A DNA stretch of 63,597 nt from Gammaproteobacteria bacterium (GTDB lineage: Bacteria; Pseudomonadota; Gammaproteobacteria; Arenicellales; CAJQKF01): positions 1-63,597 of the forward strand of contig JAUIEZ010000009.1 in the NCBI GenBank assembly GCA_030429665.1. The letters run 5' to 3'. This document shows, piece by piece, positions 51,341 to 62,188 of the stretch. Numbering within the stretch: the first letter of the stretch is position 1; each line of letters starts with the position of its first letter. Made by a program: the position numbers and the translations under genes. The notes beneath the pieces were generated by a model. It was not told the DNA's origin. It saw only the letters and a program-made list of their open reading frames with translations, and searched no databases.

Positions 51341-52128
51341 TGCGCCTGGCCGTGTACCAGTGCAAGAGCATCGGCGCGAACCCGACTGCGCGGCTCGAGT
51401 CGCTGCGACGCGCGGCGGCCGAAACCGCCGGCAGCGCGGACGTCCTGGTGTGTCCCGAGTTGTTCGCCACCGGCTACAACGTGGGCGCGGCGACGGTGCG
51501 ACGCCTCGCCGAGCCGGTCGACGGCCCGTTCAACACGGCGGCCGCGGCGATCGCGCGGGACAACGGGCTCGCACTGGTCTACGGCTATGCCGAGCGCGCC
51601 GGCGACGACGTGTTCAACGCCGCCGTGTGTCTCGACCGCGACGGGCGGCGCCTGGCCAACCATCGCAAGCTCTACATGTCGGGCGCCTACGAGGAAGCCG
51701 CCTTCGCGGTGGGTCGTCGCTACACGGCATTCGACGTTTGCGGCGTGCGCTGCGGCCTGCTGATCTGCTTCGACGTGGAGTTCCCCGAGTCGGTGCGCGC
51801 CATGCGCCGCGCCGGCTGCGACGTGGTGATCGTACCCACCGCCCTGGTCGATCGCTGGGAATACCTCACCCGAACCATGGTGCCGACGCGCGCCATCGAA
51901 AACAACCTGTTCCTGGTCTATGCCAACTACGTCGGCAGCGAAGGCGGGCTGACCTACTGCGGCAACTCGGTCATCGTCGGGCCGGACGGCCTCGATCTCG
52001 CGCGCGGCGGTGCCGAAGAAGAACGGATCGACGCCCCGATCGACGTCGACAGGGCCCGCGCCGCGCGCCTCGTGCTGCCCTATCTCGCCAAGCTATCGGG
52101 CGCGACGATCGATCCGGCGGGCGCCTGA
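51340..52128 (+). CDS. Carbon-nitrogen hydrolase (nitrilase superfamily)
   Basis: A 262-residue amidase-type enzyme with the complete triad: Glu40 (VCPELFATGYN), Lys110 (HRKLYM) and Cys143 (LLICFDVEFPE). It hydrolyses a C-N bond, with omega-amidase, carbamoylase or aliphatic amidase as options; the substrate is unknown. The ATG shares one base with the M24 stop (TGATG), so Mo enzyme, M24 protein and nitrilase form a strictly coupled operon. Confidence 0.92.
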   Translation: MRLAVYQCKSIGANPTARLESLRRAAAETAGSADVLVCPELFATGYNVGAATVRRLAEPVDGPFNTAAAAIARDNGLALVYGYAERAGDDVFNAAVCLDRDGRRLANHRKLYMSGAYEEAAFAVGRRYTAFDVCGVRCGLLICFDVEFPESVRAMRRAGCDVVIVPTALVDRWEYLTRTMVPTRAIENNLFLVYANYVGSEGGLTYCGNSVIVGPDGLDLARGGAEEERIDAPIDVDRARAARLVLPYLAKLSGATIDPAGA

Positions 52129-52284
52129 GGCGCGAATCGGCAAGGCGCCGCCCGTTCGACCGCGACGGCGTGTCCGTGATACGGTCGGGGTATCCCTGTG
52201 TTGGCGCCTGTTCACTAATTCGCGCCTCCTCTCCTGCACCCCGCCGGGTGATCCCCCCAACCTCCCGTACTAGAGGAATTCATC

Positions 52285-52707
52285 GTGATCGAATCCGGGA
52301 AAACCGTATCCATCGAATACACATTGTCCCTTGAGGACGGCACCGTCGTCGATACCAACGTAGGCCAGGATCCGCTGGTTTACGAAGCCGGCGGCGGCCA
52401 GATACTGCCCGCCCTGGACGCCGCGCTGGTCGGACTGTCCGAGGGCGACACCAAGTCGGTCGACCTTGCCCCCGGCGACGGCTACGGCGAGATCGACGAA
52501 AAGCTTCGCTTTGAAGTCGGTATCGATCAACTGCCGGAGAACGCGAGAGAAGTCGGCACGCCGCTGGTTGCCAAGCGCGAGGACGGCCAGGAGTTGCGCG
52601 TCCGGGTGCACGATCTCAACGACTCCACCGCGGTACTCGACTACAATCACCCGCTTGCCGGCGAATCGCTCTCCTTCTCGGTAAAAATCGTCGACGTCAG
52701 CTCGTAG
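52285..52707 (+). CDS. FKBP-type peptidyl-prolyl isomerase, SlyD-like
   Basis: A 140-residue FKBP with an insert-in-flap domain: KTVSIEYTLSLEDGTVVDTN, PALDAALVGLSEGD, then the IF domain (about 70-115) and AGESLSFSVKIVDV. The His-rich metal-binding tail of SlyD is absent, so it is closer to SlpA/FkpB or a short SlyD. It is cytoplasmic and helps folding at proline bonds. The start is GTG at 52285. Confidence 0.92.
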   Translation: MIESGKTVSIEYTLSLEDGTVVDTNVGQDPLVYEAGGGQILPALDAALVGLSEGDTKSVDLAPGDGYGEIDEKLRFEVGIDQLPENAREVGTPLVAKREDGQELRVRVHDLNDSTAVLDYNHPLAGESLSFSVKIVDVSS

Positions 52708-52923
52708 CATTCCCGCCCGGAAGACGAGTCGTCGGCACCGCGGCGGGCCCTGAAGGATGGTGCCGCGCCGGCTCGCCGGGAGAAACGCCAACGGGAATGA
52801 TTGGCCCGGCGCGGTTCTTGCTTTACCATCGACTGGCGCGTTCCGCCGCGACCGGGATTCGCCCGCAGCGAACCGTCGCCATGCCGCGCGCCGGTCAGAA
52901 TCAATCTTTCAGATAATAGACTA

Positions 52924-53571
52924 ATGGAAACCGTATCTGTTATCGCCGCGACCATGGGGGTGGCCTGGGCCAGCGGCATCAACCTCTACGCCGCGATTTT
53001 CGTGCTCGGCTGGATGGGCAGCACGGGGAGCATGGACCTGCCGCCGGATCTCGAGATCCTGTCGAATCCGCTGGTGATGGGCGCGGCAGCGCTGATGTAT
53101 TGTGTCGAGTTCTTCGCCGACAAGGTACCCGGCGTCGACACCGCGTGGGACGCATTGCACACGTTCGTTCGCATTCCCGCCGGCGCGATGCTTGCCGCCG
53201 GCGCCATCAGCCCGCTCGGCCCCGGCGCCGAGTTGGCGGGGCTGATCCTTGGCGGCGCACTCACCGCCGGCACGCACGCCACCAAGGCCGGCAGCCGCGT
53301 TCTCATCAATACCTCCCCGGAACCGTTCACCAACTGGACGGCCAGCGTCGGCGAGGACATCGCGGTCGTCGCCGGTCTTTGGGCGGCGCTCAATCACCCG
53401 GTGTTGTTCGTCGTGGTGCTGGTCCTCCTCATCGCCCTGATGATCTGGCTGCTGCCGCGCATCTGGCGCGGCATTGTCGCGGTGGTGCGCAAGATCGCCA
53501 ATTTCTTCTCGGGCAACAAGTCGCCCGGAACGCAGCCCGACGGGTCGGGGCCCGATACGCGGTCTCCCTGA
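52924..53571 (+). CDS. DUF4126 membrane protein
   Basis: A 215-residue inner-membrane protein with four to five hydrophobic segments: about 5-30, 53-66, 83-122 and 155-182. The opening ETVSVIAATMGVAWASGINLYAAIFVLGWMG and the KAGSRVLINTSPEPFTNW block fit DUF4126. The tail is polar. The function is unknown. hemJ starts 16 bases later. Confidence 0.8.
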   Translation: METVSVIAATMGVAWASGINLYAAIFVLGWMGSTGSMDLPPDLEILSNPLVMGAAALMYCVEFFADKVPGVDTAWDALHTFVRIPAGAMLAAGAISPLGPGAELAGLILGGALTAGTHATKAGSRVLINTSPEPFTNWTASVGEDIAVVAGLWAALNHPVLFVVVLVLLIALMIWLLPRIWRGIVAVVRKIANFFSGNKSPGTQPDGSGPDTRSP

Positions 53572-53587
53572 CGGCGGCGAGCCGGCG

Positions 53588-54001
53588 ATGCTCTGGATCA
53601 AATCGCTCCATATCATCTTCATGGTGACCTGGTTCGCAGGGCTTTTCTACCTGCCGAGACTGTTCGTCTACCACGCCATGAGCGAGGACGCCGCCAGCAT
53701 CGAGCGGTTCAAGATCATGGAGCGCAAGCTGTACTACGGCATCACCACGCCCGGCGGCGTGTTGACGCTCGTGTTCGGCACGTGGTTGTGGCTCGGCTAC
53801 GGATTCACCGGCGGCTGGCTGCATGCCAAGCTGGCACTGGTGGCGGTGCTCGTCGGCTACCACTTGTGGTGCGGCAAGATCCTGCGGGATTTCCGCGACG
53901 ACGCCAACACCCGGGGACACGTTTTCTACCGCTGGTTCAACGAATTCCCGGTGATCGTCCTGATCGCGGTGGTCATCCTGGTTGTGGTCAAGCCGTTCTA
54001 G
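53588..54001 (+). CDS. hemJ: Protoporphyrinogen IX oxidase HemJ
   Basis: Oxidises protoporphyrinogen IX to protoporphyrin IX in the inner membrane. The 137 residues contain four helices. The conserved His8 lies in WIKSLHIIFMVTWFAGLFYLPRLF, and KLYYGITTPGGVLTLVFG and YRWFNEFPVIVLI complete the family pattern. It supplies the step after HemF in the same window. It starts 16 bases after the DUF4126 gene and is probably co-transcribed with it. Confidence 0.93.
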   Translation: MLWIKSLHIIFMVTWFAGLFYLPRLFVYHAMSEDAASIERFKIMERKLYYGITTPGGVLTLVFGTWLWLGYGFTGGWLHAKLALVAVLVGYHLWCGKILRDFRDDANTRGHVFYRWFNEFPVIVLIAVVILVVVKPF

Positions 54002-54048
54002 CGCCCGGCCGGCGCGCTGCCCGCGCCGGCCCATCAACGTCGATTCCA

Positions 54049-54513
54049 ATGTTCAACGTGGTCCTGTACCAGCCGGAGATTCCGCCGAATACCGGCAACG
54101 TCATTCGCCTTTGCGCCAATACCGGCTGCGCATTGCACCTGGTACGCCCGCTCGGCTTCGACATCGACGATCGAGCGCTGCGCCGAGCCGGCCTCGATTA
54201 CCGCGAATTGGCCGCCATGACCGTCCACGACGATCTCGCGTCGCTCGTGTCGGCGCTCGGCGAAAAAGCCATGTTCACGTTCTCCACGCACCACGGTCAA
54301 CGCTTCGACGCCGTTTCCTTTCCACCCGGGGCGGCCCTGGTATTCGGCCCGGAAACCCGCGGACTGCCCGCCGAGGTTCGCGAGCTGGCATCGCCCGGGC
54401 GACGCCTCGTCATACCGATGGTTGCCGGAAACCGCAGCCTGAACCTGTCCAACGCCGTGGCCGTCGCTGTCTACGAGGCGTGGCGACAACACGGATTCGG
54501 CGGCGCCGGATGA
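54049..54513 (+). CDS. trmL: tRNA (cytidine/uridine-2'-O-)-methyltransferase
   Basis: A 154-residue SPOUT methyltransferase that modifies the wobble base 34 of tRNA-Leu. IPPNTGNVIRLCANTGCALHLVRPLGF, LVFGPETRGLP and IPMVAGNRSLNLSNAVAVAVYEAW are the family motifs and form the trefoil-knot SAM site. Its stop overlaps the rarD ATG (ATGA). Confidence 0.96.
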   Translation: MFNVVLYQPEIPPNTGNVIRLCANTGCALHLVRPLGFDIDDRALRRAGLDYRELAAMTVHDDLASLVSALGEKAMFTFSTHHGQRFDAVSFPPGAALVFGPETRGLPAEVRELASPGRRLVIPMVAGNRSLNLSNAVAVAVYEAWRQHGFGGAG

Positions 54514-55397
54514 ACCGTCAGCAGGCGGCGGGCGTGGTCCTCGCGCTGGGGGCGTTCTCCATCTGGGGACTGTTTCCGGTCTACTGGAAGCTGCTCGGTC
54601 ACATCGATGCCCTGACCGTACTGTCCCACCGGGTGCTGTGGTCGGCGCCATTCGTCGGCCTGGTGATTCTTGTCGGCCGCCGTTGGCACACGCTGTTGGC
54701 CACCCTGCGCGAACCGCGCCACCTCGCGGTGCTGGCGATCACCGCGACGTTGATATCGATCAACTGGGGCGTCTACATCTGGGCGGTTTCCGTCGACAAG
54801 GTGGTCGAAGCGAGCATGGGTTACTTCCTGACACCGCTTTTGAACGTCGTGATCGGCTTTTTCATGTTCCACGAGCGGCTCTCCCGGGTGCAGTGGCTGG
54901 CGGTGGCCATCGCGGGCGCCGGGGTGGTGTACCTGTTCGCCGCGCGCGGCGTCGCCCCCTGGGTCGCGCTGACGCTGGGATTGTCATTCGCCGCATACGG
55001 CGCGCTGCGCAAGCAGGCAGTGTCCGACTCGATTACCGGGTTGTTTCTCGAGACGCTGCTGGTGGCGCCAGTGGCGTGGATCTATCTCGGTTTCGTCGCC
55101 GCCCCCGGCGGAGGATTCGGTGACGTGTCGCTATCCACCGACCTGTTGCTGGTCGGCGCCGGCATCGTGACCGCGACGCCGCTGATCCTGTTCGTGGCAG
55201 CGGCCAAGCGGCTGCACTATGCCGCCGTTGGACTGTTGTTCTACCTCACGCCCACGACGCAATTCGTGCTCGGCACGGTCGTCTACCGCGAACCGCTTCA
55301 CGCGGCCGAGTTGGTGGCGTTCACCTGTATCTGGAGCGCGCTGGTGCTGTTCGGCGTCCACGGGTACATTGTCGCCCGCCGGGTCGGAACCGAGTAG
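54510..55397 (+). CDS. rarD: RarD protein, EamA/DMT transporter family
   Basis: A 295-residue membrane protein with ten predicted helices in two EamA halves. The start NRQQAAGVVLALGAFSIWGLFPVYWKLLGHIDALTVLSHR matches RarD. The block YFLTPLLNVVIGFFMFHERLSRVQWLAV is conserved. The family exports metabolites; the substrate of RarD is not settled. It is translationally coupled to trmL. Confidence 0.92.
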   Translation: MNRQQAAGVVLALGAFSIWGLFPVYWKLLGHIDALTVLSHRVLWSAPFVGLVILVGRRWHTLLATLREPRHLAVLAITATLISINWGVYIWAVSVDKVVEASMGYFLTPLLNVVIGFFMFHERLSRVQWLAVAIAGAGVVYLFAARGVAPWVALTLGLSFAAYGALRKQAVSDSITGLFLETLLVAPVAWIYLGFVAAPGGGFGDVSLSTDLLLVGAGIVTATPLILFVAAAKRLHYAAVGLLFYLTPTTQFVLGTVVYREPLHAAELVAFTCIWSALVLFGVHGYIVARRVGTE

Positions 55398-55448
55398 GCC
55401 GCCGAAACCCCGCTTATACCGAAATTTCACCGAAACCGGACGGATCTC

Positions 55449-56063
55449 ATGATCATCGATCTTGCCAAGATGTCTACCTCGCAGGTCTATTTCAGCCTGA
55501 CCCAGACCGTGATCCCGCGGCCCATCGCCTGGGTGCTTTCCCGCTATGCGGACGGTCAGTACAACCTGGCGCCGTTCTCCTATTTCAACGCGGTGTGCAG
55601 CGACCCTCCCCTGGTGATGATCTCGGTGGGCCGAAAGCCCGACGGCAATTTCAAGGACACCAAGATGAACATCGAAGAGCGCGGGGCGTTCGTCATCCAC
55701 TTGGTCGACGAGAACAACCTCGACGCCATGAACGAATCCTCCGCCACGCTACCCTATGGCGAATCGGAGCTGGCCGCCACGGGCCTGTCGACGGTCGAGT
55801 TCGAGGGCTTCGAGGTTCCGCGCATCGCCTCGGCCCCGGTGGCCTTCGCATGTACCCGCTACCAGGTGATCCAGCTCGGCAACACGCCGCAGAACCTGAT
55901 CCTCGGCCAGGTCCATCGCATTTTCGTCGATGACGCCGTCGTCGGCGAGGACGCCAAGGGACGGGCCAAGGTGCTCGCCGAGCGCATCCGCCCGGTGGGC
56001 CGGCTCGGCCCGAGCGAGTACGTGACGTTCGGCGAAATCCTGCGCAAGGTCCGCCCCCAGTAG
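55449..56063 (+). CDS. Flavin reductase-like (FMN-binding) protein
   Basis: A 204-residue protein of the flavin reductase-like split-barrel family. TVIPRPIAWVLSRYADGQYNLAPFSYFNAVCSDPPLVMISVG matches the FMN-binding site, and ERGAFVIHLVDENNLDAMNESSATLPYGESEL follows. Members reduce flavins for monooxygenases or act on their own substrates; no partner oxygenase is near. The YdjM-like gene starts 9 bases later. Confidence 0.88.
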   Translation: MIIDLAKMSTSQVYFSLTQTVIPRPIAWVLSRYADGQYNLAPFSYFNAVCSDPPLVMISVGRKPDGNFKDTKMNIEERGAFVIHLVDENNLDAMNESSATLPYGESELAATGLSTVEFEGFEVPRIASAPVAFACTRYQVIQLGNTPQNLILGQVHRIFVDDAVVGEDAKGRAKVLAERIRPVGRLGPSEYVTFGEILRKVRPQ

Positions 56064-56072
56064 ACGAACGAC

Positions 56073-57152
56073 ATGGATTCCGTCACCCAGGCCCTGCTGG
56101 GCGGTGCCGTCGGCGTCGCCGTCGCCGGCCGGCGTCATCCGCGCCGGGCCTGGCTGTACGGCGCGCTGGCCGCCAGCCTGCCCGACCTGGACGTGGTCAT
56201 CGACTACGGCAACGCGGTGGACAACTTCACCCGCCACCGGGGCTTCACCCATTCGTGGCTGGTGCATACCGCGGTCGCACCGGTCCTGGCTTCGATCGGT
56301 TCGCGCTTCGACCGGCATTTTTCGCCCGGTCAATGGCTGCTTCTCGTGTGGCTGGCGCTGGTCACCCACGCCGGACTGGATGCGTTGACCGTCTACGGCA
56401 CCCAGCTATTCTGGCCGCTGCACGTTCCGCCGGTGACAGGCGGCAGCGTATTCATCATCGATCCGCTGTACACGCTTCCGCTGCTGGTGCTGGCGGTTTT
56501 CGCGATGCTCAGGCCCGTCGCGAGTACGCGGCGCGGCGCGAACGTGGCGCTGGCAGTCTCGACGGCGTACCTGGTATTCGGCCTGGCCGCCCAGCACCAC
56601 GTGGAACGGCGCGTTGCCGGGGAGATTTTCCGCCAGGGTATCGACGCCGACGCCGTCGACGTCACCGCCGCGCCGTTCACCACGGCGCTCTGGCGCATCG
56701 TGATCATGACGCCGACGCACTACCTGCAGGGATTCGCCTCGCTTTTCGACCCTGACGATGCGATCGTATTCACCCGATTCGACCGTGGCGCGGCGCTGGA
56801 GCCGTTGATCAGGAAAAATCCTCACTACCGGCGGCTGGCATGGTTCAGCCACGGATTCATCGCCCTGGCCGTGGACGAAAATCGGCTGCTGGCCACCGAC
56901 CTGCGCATGGGCTCGGAGCCGTCCTACGTGTTCAGGTTCGAGTTGCTGCGGCACGAGGACGGGGCCTGGCGCGAGGTGACGGCACGGCGGCTTCCGCGCC
57001 CGGATGCACCCGCGGGATTTTTCCCGGCCCTTCTCAAGCGCGTTTTCGACCCGCGCGGCGACCGGCAAATGGTCGCCATGGCACAGCCCTTACAACAGGA
57101 TCGACAGCCAGACGAATGCGGCGAGACACAAGCTGACCAGTACGGCTGCTGA
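56073..57152 (+). CDS. YdjM-like membrane-bound metal-dependent hydrolase
   Basis: A 359-residue membrane protein of the LexA-regulated YdjM type. DSVTQALLGGAVGVAVAGRRHPRRAWLYGALAASLPDLDVVIDY and NFTRHRGFTHSWLVH supply the conserved Asp and His residues; LVTHAGLDALTVYGTQLFWP contains more. Several helices follow, then a soluble C-terminal part (about 230-359). The last 21 codons lie over the 3' end of dgkA on the other strand. Confidence 0.88.
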   Translation: MDSVTQALLGGAVGVAVAGRRHPRRAWLYGALAASLPDLDVVIDYGNAVDNFTRHRGFTHSWLVHTAVAPVLASIGSRFDRHFSPGQWLLLVWLALVTHAGLDALTVYGTQLFWPLHVPPVTGGSVFIIDPLYTLPLLVLAVFAMLRPVASTRRGANVALAVSTAYLVFGLAAQHHVERRVAGEIFRQGIDADAVDVTAAPFTTALWRIVIMTPTHYLQGFASLFDPDDAIVFTRFDRGAALEPLIRKNPHYRRLAWFSHGFIALAVDENRLLATDLRMGSEPSYVFRFELLRHEDGAWREVTARRLPRPDAPAGFFPALLKRVFDPRGDRQMVAMAQPLQQDRQPDECGETQADQYGC

Positions 57153-57449
57153 ACCGACATCCTTGGCCAGGCCTGAGAGTTCATGATATTCCGGGCCGAT
57201 GCGGTCGACGGTGAATTCCACGGCGGTATTGAGGAGTTCGACGAGCAGCACCAGCACCACGCTCGCCACCAGCAGGACGCGCTCCACCGCGTCGCCCGTC
57301 AACCAAAAGGCGGCCGGCACGGCGACCGCGATAAGTCCGATCTCCTGCCGGACCGCCTCCTGGCTGCGCCACGCGCCGCGCAGCCCGTTGACCGAGTTGA
57401 GCGCGGCAAGGTAGAGCCGCCGCATGCCGGTCGCGCCTTTTGCGTTCAC
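57090..57449 (-). CDS. dgkA: Diacylglycerol kinase
   Basis: A 119-residue inner-membrane kinase that recycles diacylglycerol. Three helices are visible; catalytic residues lie in VELLNTAVEFTVDRIGPEYHE and GLAKDVGSAAVLVSLC. The start is taken as GTG at 57449 because GGGAG lies 7 bases before it; the ATG at 57425 is the alternative. It overlaps the YdjM-like gene tail to tail by 63 bases. Confidence 0.92.
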   Translation of the reverse strand: MNAKGATGMRRLYLAALNSVNGLRGAWRSQEAVRQEIGLIAVAVPAAFWLTGDAVERVLLVASVVLVLLVELLNTAVEFTVDRIGPEYHELSGLAKDVGSAAVLVSLCLAAFVWLSILL

Positions 57450-57532
57450 ATCGATTCTCCCGCAATGCCGGTCGCCCGGCTGGTCAGTTTGCACGAAGCG
57501 GGCGAGTGTACCCGACTCGATGGCGACGCAGG

Positions 57533-58417
57533 TTACCGCGCGTGCGCCAGCAGCCAGTCGATGTCGTCCCGGGACTGTCGAAGGTAACCGCCGCCGAACA
57601 GGTTCAGGTGATTGAGCACGTGGTAGAGGTTGTAGAGCGTACGGCGAACGCGATAGCCCGGCGGCAGCGGCCACGCCGACTCGTAGGCGTCGCGAAACGC
57701 GCGCGGGAAACCGCCGAACAGCTCCGTCATGGCGATGTCGGTTTCACGGTCGCCGTGATAGGCAGCCGGATCGAACAACACCGGCGTTCCTTCGGCATCC
57801 GACGCCGCGTTGCCGCCCCACAGGTCGCCGTGCAGCAACGACGGCGAAGGCGCATGCCCATCCAGCAGGGCGTCGACGCATTCGATAAGACGCGCCCCGC
57901 GCGTTTCCAGCGCCGCGGCGTATCCGGCGCCCACCGCCACGGCCAGTTGCGGCCGCAGGCGCCGTTCGCGAAAGAACGCCGGCCAGTCCCGGGACGGTTC
58001 GTTTCGTTGCGGCGTCGCGCCGATGTAGTTGTCGCGATCGAAGCCATGACAATCGGAGACGATCGCGTGCATGCCCGCCAGTACCGCGCCAAGTCGGCTC
58101 GACGCGTTGCCGGCGAGGGGTTGCATGTCGATGTGCTCGAGAACCAGCACCGAGCGGGCGTCGCACACACCGCAGTGCACGACCTCGGGTACGCGGATGC
58201 CGTCGGCAGATCGCAGCGCATCGAGCCCGTGCGCCTCGGCCTCGAACATGTCGACCCGCGATGGTTCGCCACGCTTGACGAAGTAGCGCCGCTCGCCGTC
58301 GCCGACGATCACCGAGTCATGTATGCATCCGCCGCTGGCGGCGACTATGGAGCGCGCGGCGAACGCCTTGCCCGTGGCACCGGCGATAGCGGCTTCCAGT
58401 TCGCTGAAACGGCTCAC
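57533..58417 (-). CDS. Fructosamine kinase family protein
   Basis: A 294-residue kinase-like protein of the fructosamine-3-kinase family, which phosphorylates sugar adducts on proteins and starts deglycation. SGGCIHDSVIVGDGERRYFVKRG is the ATP-lysine region. HGDLWGGN is the catalytic loop, and VLFDPAAYHGDRETDIAM holds the metal-binding Asp. NYIGATPQRNEPSRDWPAFFRERRLRPQL is typical. It diverges from priA across the DnaA-box region. Confidence 0.93.
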   Translation of the reverse strand: MSRFSELEAAIAGATGKAFAARSIVAASGGCIHDSVIVGDGERRYFVKRGEPSRVDMFEAEAHGLDALRSADGIRVPEVVHCGVCDARSVLVLEHIDMQPLAGNASSRLGAVLAGMHAIVSDCHGFDRDNYIGATPQRNEPSRDWPAFFRERRLRPQLAVAVGAGYAAALETRGARLIECVDALLDGHAPSPSLLHGDLWGGNAASDAEGTPVLFDPAAYHGDRETDIAMTELFGGFPRAFRDAYESAWPLPPGYRVRRTLYNLYHVLNHLNLFGGGYLRQSRDDIDWLLAHAR

Positions 58418-58580
58418 GACAGACCGTCCGCTCGCGTGCCGGCGTCGCCGGGCTGGTGCAATCTCATGGCGAAACGATGCGCCGTTGTCGTTCGCCGCAA
58501 GGAATCCTCAATAACGCGTTGAAACGAAAGCGTCACAATCGCCGACTGCCGGGGTTGTGGCGCCGGTGCCGGAACGCGAT

Positions 58581-58779
58581 TTATACACAGCACTGGCGCA
58601 GGGCGCATATTTCCTTAATTTCCATGTCATGTCTCTCTAAAACGTTTCAAAAAACCTTGTAACCTATTGTTTTTCCATAATGATGCGGATTTGATTAAAA
58701 AATAGGCAATTTTGCCCGACGTGCTTCCCGACCTGTAAATTCATTACTCGCCGTTACTTTATGCACACAGTTATCCACA
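58581..58779. other. DnaA-box cluster with AT-rich segment upstream of priA
   Basis: Three perfect matches to TTATNCACA on the plus strand: TTATACACA (58581-58589), TTATGCACA (58759-58767) and TTATCCACA (58771-58779). A weaker reverse site, TGTGAGTAA, lies just past the last. Between the first and second box, 58605-58750 is strikingly AT-rich for this genome. The whole gap 58418-58864 carries no gene. It could be a DnaA-controlled promoter region for priA or a replication-origin-like element. Confidence 0.6.
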
Positions 58780-58864
58780 CGACTTGTGAGTAACTTTCGG
58801 CGGCCCGTCGCGCGTATCGGAGCCTTGATACACTACGCGGCCCCGAGTCATCGTCACAACCCCC

Positions 58865-61063
<2,199 letters not shown>

Positions 61064-61075
61064 CGCCCCGTGTTC

Positions 61076-62188
61076 TCAGGGCCGGTGACCGGCGGCCATG
61101 TACTCCGGGTTGGCGAACTCGCGCAGGCGGCTCGCGGTGCGTTCGAACGCGTGGGCCAGGCGCTTGCCGCGATACAGCGTCTCCGGCGGAGCGGCGGCCG
61201 AGACCAGCACGTTCACGCGACGGTCGTACAGTTCGTCGATCAGTTCGATGAAGCGACGCGCCGGATCCTCGCCACGAACGCCGAGCAGCGGAATGTCGGA
61301 TACCAGTATCGTATTGAAATAGCGGGATATCTCGGCGTAGTCGGCCTTGGAACGCGGTCCGTCGCACAGGTCGCGAAAATCGAACCAGCATACGCCCTCG
61401 CCGGCCAGTCGCACCGGTATCTCCCGTCCCAGCACGAGGAGCGGCGATTCGTCGACCGGCTCGTCGCCCGCCAGTCGGTGGAACGTCCGCGTCAGCGTGA
61501 GATCGGCGGCGGCGTCGTGTGGCGTCAGGTAGGTCTGCGACGAGGTCAGCGTAAGCAGCCGGTAGTCCGTACCGCCGTCCACGTTGATCACCTCGCAGCA
61601 AGACTCGATGAGTTCGATGGCCGGCAGGAACCGTTCGCGCTGCAACCCGTCGCGATAAAGGTTCTTCGGCTCCGTGTTGGAAGTGAATACCAGCGCGACG
61701 CCGTTGTCGGTCAGGAGTTGAAACAGCCGCGCGAGGACCATGGCGTCGGTGATGTCGGCAACGAACAACTCGTCGAAGCACAACACCGTCAGGCCGTTGG
61801 ACAACTCGTTTGCGACCAGCGCCAGGGGATCCTCGGCGTGCTTGTGCTCGTGCAGGGCGCGGTGGATGGACAACATGAAACGATGGAAATGCACGCGGCG
61901 GCCGCCGCGACCGGCCACGGCGCGAAAGAACAGATCCATGAGAAATGTCTTGCCGCGACCCACGCCGCCCCACAGGTACAGGCCGCGGACGGGCGCCGCT
62001 TGCCGCCGGCCCAGCCAACGGCGCGCGCGCTCCACCAGCGACACCTGGCGCGATTCGCGCTCGACGATCTCGTCGAGCAGCCGCTGAAGGCGCGTCAGGC
62101 AGTACAACTGGGCATCGTCCGCGCGATACCCGAGGCGCTCGAGTTCCTCGTGGTAGGCGGCGTTCAGGTCGGTGCCACCCCCGCTCAC
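61076..62188 (-). CDS. zapE: Cell division protein ZapE (AFG1-like ATPase)
   Basis: A 370-residue P-loop ATPase that associates with the Z-ring. Walker A is GGVGRGKT at 74-81 in RGLYLWGGVGRGKTFLMDLFF, Walker B LTVLCFDELFVADITDAM, and FTSNTEPKNLYRDGLQRERFLPAI is the AFG1 signature. It converges with priA (12-base gap), and its start overlaps the end of the phosphatase gene by 4 bases. Confidence 0.95.
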   Translation of the reverse strand: MSGGGTDLNAAYHEELERLGYRADDAQLYCLTRLQRLLDEIVERESRQVSLVERARRWLGRRQAAPVRGLYLWGGVGRGKTFLMDLFFRAVAGRGGRRVHFHRFMLSIHRALHEHKHAEDPLALVANELSNGLTVLCFDELFVADITDAMVLARLFQLLTDNGVALVFTSNTEPKNLYRDGLQRERFLPAIELIESCCEVINVDGGTDYRLLTLTSSQTYLTPHDAAADLTLTRTFHRLAGDEPVDESPLLVLGREIPVRLAGEGVCWFDFRDLCDGPRSKADYAEISRYFNTILVSDIPLLGVRGEDPARRFIELIDELYDRRVNVLVSAAAPPETLYRGKRLAHAFERTASRLREFANPEYMAAGHRP

